From contig CACZOG010000212.1 in assembly GCA_902782715.1 (NCBI GenBank), positions 1 through 5,094 on the forward strand: a DNA stretch of 5,094 bases. The letters are read 5' to 3'. Shown in pieces: positions 1 to 5,094 of the stretch; the stretch's first letter is position 1; each line of letters opens with the position of its first letter. The position numbers and the translations under genes are program-made. The DNA comes from an uncultured Lachnospiraceae bacterium. GTDB lineage: Bacteria; Bacillota; Clostridia; Lachnospirales; Lachnospiraceae. The notes beneath the pieces were generated by a model. That model saw only the letters and a list, made by a program, of their open reading frames with translations. It did not search any database and was not told where the DNA came from.

Positions 1-51
<51 letters not shown>

Positions 52-76
52 TTATTTCTTTTCAGTGACGTTTGAT

Positions 77-106
77 ATTATATACCAACGCGCTTTGAAA
101 TGTCAA
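77..106 (-). promoter_or_regulatory. Consensus sigma-A type promoter of the tRNA-Arg gene
   Basis: The minus strand carries a perfect -35 box TTGACA (106 to 101) and a perfect -10 box TATAAT (82 to 77), with an 18-base spacer. A shifted TATATA reading would give a 16-base spacer. Initiation would be expected near base 70, giving a leader of about 20 bases before the tRNA 5' end at 51. Both hexamers match consensus, which suits a strong stable-RNA promoter. The -35 box starts only ten bases after the stop codon of the preceding protein gene. Confidence 0.85.
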
Positions 107-107
107 C

Positions 108-143
108 AAAAAATTTTACATTGAATCAATTTCCGCAATGTAA
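108..143 (-). terminator. Candidate intrinsic terminator over the stop codon of the TPR gene
   Basis: On the minus strand an 8-bp perfect inverted repeat, TTACATTG (143 to 136) and CAATGTAA (123 to 116), encloses a 12-base loop. AA and then a run of six T follow (113 to 108). The right arm contains the TAA stop of the zinc-ribbon/TPR gene. Position and layout fit a Rho-independent terminator for the operon. However, the stem has only two G-C pairs and the loop is large, so it may be weak, letting some transcripts run into the tRNA. This call rests on pattern only. Confidence 0.45.
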
Positions 144-1516
144 TTATTTGCCTTGTTTCCAAGCTCCGAATCGGGTGACAAATTGATAACTGAATTGAAG
201 TAATATTTTGCGTTGTCATAGTCTTTGTTGGCCATGTACGTACACGCAAGATAATAAAGCGCATCGACATTTTCGGAATTGTATTCAACCGCTTTCTTGA
301 AGTTCTCCAGAGCAGTCACGTAATCTTCCTGTCTGTACGCATTGTATCCGTTTTCGTAATATGTATCGGCAACGCTTTCACCGATCGATGTTTTAAGAAT
401 ATTGTATACTTCAAGGAACTCGGAATCTTTAAGTTTCTCGGAATTGTTCTGATCGACCTTGTCAAGATACGAAGCTATCAGATTCTTGTCAGCCGCATCA
501 CCCTTGGAGTATTCCTTAACAGCCATAAGAAGATGCTTGTAGCCGTCCATGATGCCGTTGTTTCCTTCATATGCATCAAGCTGATCTTTAAGACCTTCCA
601 TCTGAACCGTTACACTGTTCTTCTGCTGTTCCAACGTACTGATTGTCGTACTCTTTAGATTGATCTCTTCATATGCATTTGCAAGTTCCTTGTTTTCCTC
701 CGTACGCTGAAGTCTTACCCTGATGGGGCCGAGCACAAACCAGCCTACCAGAAGACCGATAAGAAGTCCTACAAAGATATTTAAAAATACGCTTAAGAAT
801 GTATTCTCTTTTCTGTTATTCGGCTGAATGATTATTTCGTTACCGCTTTGAATGGTAACAGCGGTATCCGCCGATTTCTTCTTTCTCTTCGTGTCGGTAT
901 TAAGATTCTCTTCCGCCATTCGAAGATATAAAGCCGCGGTAATGTTTCCTCTGTCGATTCTTCTTACAAGGATAAGTTCTTTCTTTGCAGCCGCATAGTC
1001 TTCTTCTTTCATAAGAATAAGTGCAAGCAGCAGGTGCGCATTAAGAAGTCTGGGGTTGTTGCTCACAACCCTTTTAAGCGATATCTTCGCAACATCCAGA
1101 GAATCCTGTTTACAAAGATTTAGAGCCTGATTGTATTTCTTAATGGAAGAATTGATGTTATCGAGAAGGACCTGATTGGTCATTAATGTTTCGATATAAT
1201 CGTTGGCGATGTTTTTGTCTTTTTGGAAATGCGTCGAAAGAACCCACTCTGCCATAGCACTGACGGTTTCACCCATCTCAAAATAGACCAGTCCCAAGAG
1301 GTTTCTGGCCTGAGTGTTTCTTTTATATAATTTAAGGCTTTGTCTCAAATCTTCAACAGCGCCGGTCAGGTCTCTGATCTGCGCTTTTTCCAATCCGCGA
1401 TTATAATATCTGTTGGACATATAAAGAATCTTTTTATAACGTCCCACGTCGGCACCGCACGATGTACAATATGATTTTTCAGATAAAGCCACACCGCATC
1501 TGTAACAAAACAACAT
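116..1516 (-). CDS. Zinc-ribbon / TPR membrane protein of unknown function
   Basis: This 466-residue protein begins with a short zinc ribbon with Cys pairs at 4/7 and 17/20 (CYRCG and CTSCG). TPR-like helices follow at about 45-205, for example the segment at 37-66 and the pairs around 70-100 and 140-190. A basic KRKKK patch sits at 210-214. One hydrophobic segment at about 241-263, rich in G, L and V, is a likely membrane span. A charged coiled coil lies at about 266-320, and two clear TPRs at about 386-453 close the protein. The Cys-rich N-terminus and the basic patch suggest the N-terminal half is cytoplasmic and the C-terminal half outside, but arginines at 266-271 make the topology uncertain. 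TPRs usually bind proteins, so a scaffold or sensor role is inferred; no catalytic motif is seen. The ATG at 1516 is preceded by GAGG at a 10-base spacing and places the zinc ribbon at the extreme N-terminus. It is the last protein gene of the operon. Cell-envelope or secretion scaffolding are possible roles, none supported here. Confidence 0.88.
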   Translation of the reverse strand: MLFCYRCGVALSEKSYCTSCGADVGRYKKILYMSNRYYNRGLEKAQIRDLTGAVEDLRQSLKLYKRNTQARNLLGLVYFEMGETVSAMAEWVLSTHFQKDKNIANDYIETLMTNQVLLDNINSSIKKYNQALNLCKQDSLDVAKISLKRVVSNNPRLLNAHLLLALILMKEEDYAAAKKELILVRRIDRGNITAALYLRMAEENLNTDTKRKKKSADTAVTIQSGNEIIIQPNNRKENTFLSVFLNIFVGLLIGLLVGWFVLGPIRVRLQRTEENKELANAYEEINLKSTTISTLEQQKNSVTVQMEGLKDQLDAYEGNNGIMDGYKHLLMAVKEYSKGDAADKNLIASYLDKVDQNNSEKLKDSEFLEVYNILKTSIGESVADTYYENGYNAYRQEDYVTALENFKKAVEYNSENVDALYYLACTYMANKDYDNAKYYFNSVINLSPDSELGNKANNYIAEIDSM

Positions 1517-1526
1517 TTATCTTATG

Positions 1527-1530
1527 CCTC
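1527..1530 (-). promoter_or_regulatory. Ribosome binding site of the zinc-ribbon/TPR gene
   Basis: GAGG on the minus strand lies 10 bases before the ATG at 1516. Its first G is the last base of the TAG stop codon of the small upstream gene. A ribosome finishing the small protein would therefore sit on this site, suggesting coupled translation. Confidence 0.6.
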
Positions 1531-1667
1531 TATTCATCCGCATCCTGAACGGTTTTTACAATGAAATCCACCATATCGGTCAGATCGTGACCGTTGACAA
1601 CTTCTTCAACGTCGTCAATTTCAGGTGAAGGATGAAATTTCTTAAGTTCGTTTTCAAAATCTATCAT
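1530..1667 (-). CDS. Small acidic hypothetical protein, 45 residues
   Basis: A short open frame runs from ATG at 1667 to TAG at 1530 and encodes 45 residues, starting MIDFENELKK and ending TVQDADE. It has an excellent ribosome site (AAAGGAG, six bases before the ATG) that overlaps the stop codon of folC. The next gene starts 13 bases after it, so it fills the gap between folC and the TPR gene exactly. It contains 14 Asp/Glu against three Lys and no Arg or Cys, so it is strongly acidic. There is no signal peptide or membrane segment. The pattern of hydrophobic residues from about 17 to 40 would allow one or two short amphipathic helices. No family is recognised. A small soluble partner protein is one guess. 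The start site, spacing and in-operon position make it a likely real gene. Confidence 0.75.
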   Translation of the reverse strand: MIDFENELKKFHPSPEIDDVEEVVNGHDLTDMVDFIVKTVQDADE

Positions 1668-1673
1668 AAACGT

Positions 1674-1680
1674 CTCCTTT
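1674..1680 (-). promoter_or_regulatory. Strong Shine-Dalgarno of the 45-residue gene
   Basis: AAAGGAG on the minus strand, spaced six bases from the ATG at 1667, matches the 16S anti-Shine-Dalgarno very well. Its first AA is the end of the TAA stop of folC. It is the best ribosome site in the window and is the main reason to accept the short frame as a gene. Confidence 0.8.
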
Positions 1681-2974
1681 AAGAACACATATCAAAATAA
1701 TACACCGCTTCTCCTACCAGATAAAGAGAACCTGCTATATATATTTTACACCCGCAATCAAGTGCCTTTGCAATCGCCTCTTTAAAAGATCCGGCAGTAC
1801 TTATATTTCGGTATTTCTTAACACACTCACTCATGGTTTCGGGGTCGACCGCTCTCGGAGAATCGATCTTAGTCAAAACGATCTCTTCAAAGAGCTTGGA
1901 TCCGCAGATCATTTTAAGCATGCTCTCGTAATCTTTGTCCCTGCATGCTCCGAAAACAAGCACTCTTCTCTCGTCTTTAAGCTTTAAGGTCTCAAGCATC
2001 CTTGAGAGTGCGTCGGGATTGTGCGCCCCGTCCACATATATGCCCTTTTTTATCTCTTCGAATCTGCCTTTAAAGCTGCTCTTACAAAGAGCTTTCAGTG
2101 CTTTATCCTCATCAAATCTGTCCTTTAGAAAGATCCTGCATATCACAAGCGCCATCGAGGAATTGTATCTCTGATACAGAGCACACGTCGGCAATTCTAC
2201 GGACAAATTGTGCACAAACTCAATTTTATCATAAACATAATCAAAAGAAAATGCAACGTGTTTTTCATCCGAAGACACGCAGGATATGTTTTCATCCGAA
2301 ACCATATAAACCGGCGCATTCTTCCTGTCTGCTTCTTCTTTGATCACATCGTTGACCTGATCTTCATTATTTAAATAAACAAGCGGAACGTTTTCCTTAA
2401 TGATTCCCGCTTTCTGAAATGCTATCTCCTCAAGCGTATTGCCGAGCTGCTCCATGTGGTCCATTCCTACCGAGCAGATGGCGGTCACTTTCGGATCATC
2501 GAAAATATTCGTCGCATCAAGCATTCCGCCGAGTCCTGTTTCAAGAACCATCGCATCCGCTTTTTGCATGCTCATCCATTCCATGAACATGAAGAAAAGG
2601 AACTCGAAGAAACTCGGATGCATTAAAGCTTTCTCTTCTTCGTCGACAAACTTACATTTATCGAGTACCTTTTCAAAGACCGTAACGAATTCGTCATCGG
2701 TGATCTCTTCGCCGTCAAGAACAAATCTTTCTTTCATCGAAACAAGATGGGGCGATGTAAAAAGACCCGTTCTGATCCCATGTTCTTTAAGGATCTTCGA
2801 TGTATAAAAGCAGGTGCTGCCTTTCCCGTTCGTTCCGGCAACATGGATCTTGGGAATCTCTTTTCCCGGAGAGCCCAGAAGCTCATAAAACTTCTTTGTG
2901 TCCGATAAAAGGGTCTTCTTCTTAAATTTAGGTATATTTAAAAGATACTCTTCGCAATCTTTTACGGATCTCAT
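1679..2974 (-). CDS. folC: FolC, folylpolyglutamate synthase / dihydrofolate synthase
   Basis: This ATP-dependent cytoplasmic Mur-ligase-type enzyme adds glutamate to folates. In many bacteria it also joins glutamate to dihydropteroate. The 431 residues are the usual family length. Visible motifs in order are the P-loop HVAGTNGKGS at 44-53, TSPHL at 73-77 with the following KERF, the PSFFEF segment at 120-125, and LETGLGG at 144-150 with LDATN at 152-156. Then come DH at 172-173, the IAFQKAGIIK motif at 184-193 (its Lys188 is the position carbamylated in relatives), GRFEE at 303-307, DGAHNP at 315-320 and the C-terminal domain motif VFGACRDKD at 340-348. The usual GLGGRLDATN has Met in place of Arg, and the usual HQxxN is YQxxN here. 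The ATG at 2974 overlaps the stop of the FapA-like gene by one base (TGATG), implying coupled translation, and only a distant AAGGAAG lies upstream. Whether it has one or both activities cannot be told from sequence. Confidence 0.96.
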   Translation of the reverse strand: MRSVKDCEEYLLNIPKFKKKTLLSDTKKFYELLGSPGKEIPKIHVAGTNGKGSTCFYTSKILKEHGIRTGLFTSPHLVSMKERFVLDGEEITDDEFVTVFEKVLDKCKFVDEEEKALMHPSFFEFLFFMFMEWMSMQKADAMVLETGLGGMLDATNIFDDPKVTAICSVGMDHMEQLGNTLEEIAFQKAGIIKENVPLVYLNNEDQVNDVIKEEADRKNAPVYMVSDENISCVSSDEKHVAFSFDYVYDKIEFVHNLSVELPTCALYQRYNSSMALVICRIFLKDRFDEDKALKALCKSSFKGRFEEIKKGIYVDGAHNPDALSRMLETLKLKDERRVLVFGACRDKDYESMLKMICGSKLFEEIVLTKIDSPRAVDPETMSECVKKYRNISTAGSFKEAIAKALDCGCKIYIAGSLYLVGEAVYYFDMCS

Positions 2975-4497
2975 CAGTTAACCACAATCACGCTTCCTTC
3001 AATCACGCCGTTTATTCCTCTGTAGATCATATACTTTGTATTATCCTGGATCGGCATTCTCGAAGCATCAATAGCGATGATTGCTCCTTTGTATACATGT
3101 TCTTCGACTCTTATCTCGGCGTATCTTGCTTCTTCGACAATTCCGGAAATGATCTCCAGTTCCTTGTTGTTTTCCTTAAGCTCAGCCGACAGATCATTCT
3201 TTAATGCATTAAGTTCGTTAAGCTGTGCAAGATCTTCCTTGGTGATAGGTCTTACATCCTTAAGTGCAAGAAGATGATTCATTCTGTCGAGGATCTTCTT
3301 TAATTCTTCACGCAGGTACGCATCTTTTTTCATTACGTCCTGGTTTTTTAAATAATCCTTGGTTTCAAGTCCGACATGCGCCACGGTCTTAACCTCAACA
3401 CTGTTTCCAAGGTTAACGCACTGAATGCCCTGTCTTCCGTGAGTGTAACCTCCGACAAGAGTTCCTCTCTTGCCCGTCAGGATCACTTTTCCGTCCGCAA
3501 AAACTTCCGAATTAAGGATTGTGTTGGAATTAACGTCGCCCTTGGCTTTTACTGTGGTATGCTCGATAAAATCCGCATATACGTTTCCGTTGCAGACTAT
3601 CTTCGCCTTGCCGGAACCTGCAATTCCTCGTTTTAAAACTATGTCTCCGCCCGCAAAGATCTCTGCGGCCTCGACAACGCCGGAAATCGTAACCGAACGC
3701 GTGCTCTTGATGACAGCGCCGTTTTCGACATTTCCGTCTATTTCAATATCTCCGTTAAATTCGATCTTCGAATTCAGCTGATTGACATCACCCTTTACCT
3801 GATGAATGCCTTTTATCTGTATTTCGTAATTAGCCTCGTTATAATCCAATTTGCCGTCTAAATCGGAAATGTACGAATTGATCGATTCGTCAAAATGAAA
3901 ACCTTTTCCTTTTAATGCAGGCAGATCGATCGTCTTGGCAGGCTCGATCACGGTACCGTCCACATAATAACCGGGAGTTCCGGCTGTTGCGGGATGGTAA
4001 GTACAGAAGATCTCTCCTTCGGTAACGCCTATTAAGAGATTGACCGAACTGTAATCCACGGAACCGTCTTCACGGATCTTGGGATTCTTCTTGTTTATGT
4101 CTTTTACGTCAAAGCTGAATTCGTAATATCCGTTCTCGCCCTGAACGCATTCTTTGTACATTGCAACTTTGATGCTTCGCTCGTAAACGCCTTTTTTGAC
4201 CATGGCCAGAATATTGGACATTATATAGCCCGAGCGCACACCGTTTTGTTCGAGGATGCTTAAAACTTCTTCCTTGGTATATCTTTCACCCTCTTCGGGA
4301 CGTGCAAGATAAAGCCAGCCTTCGTGCATGTCTTTGGTGACACGCACGAAAGTCTGATTAGGTTTCTTGATATCATTGATCGATGCCAAATCATCTTCTT
4401 CCGAATTGAGAAGACGCTCTATTTCATCTATTGACGCACTGATTTCATAGAGATTGTCATCCATTTCACTTACATCCATATTAGGAAACATACACAT
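2974..4497 (-). CDS. FapA family (DUF342) protein
   Basis: This 507-residue protein matches the FapA/DUF342 family. After an acidic N-terminal stretch (1-45), the FapA N-terminal domain covers about 48-230, with the conserved ATAGTPGYYVDGT segment at 170-182. The hallmark follows at about 234-365: a run of short Gly/Asp beta repeats (GDV, NGDIEIDGNV, AGGDIVLKRGIAG, NGNVYADFIE, AKGDV, ADGKVILTGKRG, LVGG) typical of a beta-helix, as in bactofilin-like polymers. A coiled coil at about 376-455 and a small beta-rich end (456-507) complete the usual layout. There is no signal peptide or membrane span, so it is probably cytoplasmic. FapA of Vibrio is tied to polar flagellar assembly and to glucose-PTS signalling, but many DUF342 proteins occur away from flagellar genes and have no known role. 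Here it sits between valS and folC, so no flagellar function is inferred. The start is ambiguous: the ATG at 4497 touches a GGGGGG tract, while the ATG at 4491 (residue 3) lies six bases from it. Confidence 0.92.
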   Translation of the reverse strand: MCMFPNMDVSEMDDNLYEISASIDEIERLLNSEEDDLASINDIKKPNQTFVRVTKDMHEGWLYLARPEEGERYTKEEVLSILEQNGVRSGYIMSNILAMVKKGVYERSIKVAMYKECVQGENGYYEFSFDVKDINKKNPKIREDGSVDYSSVNLLIGVTEGEIFCTYHPATAGTPGYYVDGTVIEPAKTIDLPALKGKGFHFDESINSYISDLDGKLDYNEANYEIQIKGIHQVKGDVNQLNSKIEFNGDIEIDGNVENGAVIKSTRSVTISGVVEAAEIFAGGDIVLKRGIAGSGKAKIVCNGNVYADFIEHTTVKAKGDVNSNTILNSEVFADGKVILTGKRGTLVGGYTHGRQGIQCVNLGNSVEVKTVAHVGLETKDYLKNQDVMKKDAYLREELKKILDRMNHLLALKDVRPITKEDLAQLNELNALKNDLSAELKENNKELEIISGIVEEARYAEIRVEEHVYKGAIIAIDASRMPIQDNTKYMIYRGINGVIEGSVIVVN

Positions 4498-4503
4498 CCC
4501 CCC
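4498..4503 (-). promoter_or_regulatory. G-run serving as probable ribosome site of the FapA-like gene
   Basis: The minus strand has GGGGGG directly before the ATG at 4497, and no GGAGG-like site elsewhere in the 17-base gap after valS. With zero spacing the first ATG would be poorly placed. The in-frame ATG at 4491 would have a six-base spacer, and another ATG at 4479 (residue 7) is also possible. This tract therefore favours 4491 as the true start, shortening the protein by two residues. Confidence 0.4.
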
Positions 4504-4514
4504 AAGAATATGAG

Positions 4515-5094
4515 TTATGAAAGTGACTTAAGTCTTTCCTCTACCTGCTGCATCATCTGAGTATATTTTGCAAGTTTTTCTTTTTCTTCGTTGATCTTTG
4601 CTTCGGGAGCCTTGGAAATGAATCTTTCATTTGAAAGCATTCCGTTAACTCTCTTAAGTTCGCCTTCGAGACGTTCTTTTTCTTTCAAAAGACGCTCTTT
4701 TTCCTTTTCGATATCAACGAGTTCCGCAAAAGGAATGTAGATATTTGCATTGGCGATAACTACCGAAACCGCATCGTCTGCGATGCCTGACTTGTCACTC
4801 TGAACAATTACTTCGGAAGCATATGCCAAAGGTGCAAAGAATACCTTGCCCGCCTCAAAGATGTTTCTCATGTTTTCATTGTCCGATACAACGTACACTT
4901 GAGCTTTTCTTGAAGGAGGAACATTCATTCCGGTACGAACGTTTCTTATACCTCTTACTGCTTCTTTTAATATCTCAATATCGTTTTCTTCTTTGGCGAA
5001 AACTCTTTCTTCCTTAAATACAGGCCATGAAGAGATCATGATGGATTCTTCTTCGCTCTGAAGGTTGCAGAAGATCTCTTCCGTAACGAAAGGC
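4515..5094 (-). CDS. valS: Valyl-tRNA synthetase, C-terminal part (5' end outside window)
   Basis: The open frame continues past the ATG at 5039 to the window edge without a stop, and the upstream residues PFVTEEIF, then ESIMISSWPV, are the conserved ValS anticodon-domain motif (PFxTEEIW...ESIM.S.WP). About 192 C-terminal residues are visible. Numbered from the window edge, the IRNVRTGMNVPPSRK segment at 49-63 is typical of ValS. From about 125 to the end comes the charged coiled-coil tRNA-binding arm, containing SNERFISKAPE at 154-164. The enzyme charges tRNA-Val in the cytoplasm. Phe and Cys stand where most relatives have Ile-Trp and Gln (EEIFCNL). The ATG at 5039 is internal, not the real start. 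This is the most upstream gene visible in the operon; its promoter and any T-box leader would be outside the window. Confidence 0.96.
   Translation of the reverse strand, partial: PFVTEEIFCNLQSEEESIMISSWPVFKEERVFAKEENDIEILKEAVRGIRNVRTGMNVPPSRKAQVYVVSDNENMRNIFEAGKVFFAPLAYASEVIVQSDKSGIADDAVSVVIANANIYIPFAELVDIEKEKERLLKEKERLEGELKRVNGMLSNERFISKAPEAKINEEKEKLAKYTQMMQQVEERLKSLS

Noticed and set aside
103..288. Minus-strand 61-codon frame overlapping the end of the TPR gene
   Set aside because: It is out of frame with the clear C-terminal TPR repeats and runs into the tRNA promoter. The TPR frame explains the DNA.
1733..1750. TATATATA-rich stretch near the end of folC as a promoter for the small gene
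   Set aside because: No convincing TTGACA-like -35 box at proper spacing is visible, and coupled translation from folC explains expression.
1935..2807. Plus-strand open frames of about 80 to 120 codons inside folC
   Set aside because: They lie antisense to a gene with all FolC motifs, have Ser/Pro/His-rich sequences typical of shadow frames, and lack good ribosome sites.
3077..3781. Plus-strand open frames opposite the FapA-like gene
   Set aside because: They are antisense to the conserved beta-repeat and coiled-coil region, overlap one another, and show no domain or start signal.
4498..4503. G6 tract as a phase-variation switch
   Set aside because: Six bases is too short to expect frequent slippage, and the tract lies before the start codon rather than in the frame. 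A ribosome site is the simpler reading.
4823..5017. Plus-strand frame of 64 codons opposite valS
   Set aside because: It is a low-complexity Leu/Phe-rich shadow of the charged ValS sequence, without a ribosome site.
4515..5039. A separate 174-residue gene starting at the ATG at 5039
   Set aside because: The frame stays open to the window edge and the upstream residues PFVTEEIF belong to ValS, so this ATG is an internal Met.

Overview
The window holds five protein genes and one tRNA gene, all on the minus strand, so it reads right to left. It looks like a housekeeping operon from a Gram-positive Clostridia-type bacterium, most likely Lachnospiraceae. That placement is inferred from the moderately AT-rich DNA, the AAAGGAG-type ribosome site, the valS-folC pairing, the FapA (DUF342) protein and the zinc-ribbon/TPR membrane protein. 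No 16S gene or other strict taxonomic marker is present.

In transcription order: (1) the 3' end of valS (valyl-tRNA synthetase), cut by the right edge of the window; (2) a FapA/DUF342 family gene 17 bases downstream; (3) folC, whose ATG overlaps the fapA stop in a TGATG junction; (4) a 45-codon acidic small protein whose ribosome site overlaps the folC stop; (5) a 466-residue protein with an N-terminal zinc ribbon, TPR repeats, one membrane segment, a coiled coil and more TPRs; (6) a tRNA-Arg(TCT) gene with its own consensus promoter, cut by the left edge.

Gene junctions are tight (a 1-base overlap, or gaps of about 11 to 17 bases) and three of them show stop/start or stop/Shine-Dalgarno overlaps. 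This supports one polycistronic unit with translational coupling. A stem-loop plus T-run over the last stop codon could end the transcript, immediately before the -35 box of the tRNA promoter.

The two enzymes serve translation and folate metabolism. The FapA-like and zinc-ribbon/TPR proteins have no firm physiological role from sequence alone. There is no mobile element, CRISPR array, phage gene or defence system here. The items most worth a second look are the FapA-like gene inserted between valS and folC, the small acidic protein, and the split-TPR membrane protein. No stretch longer than 300 bases lacks a gene.
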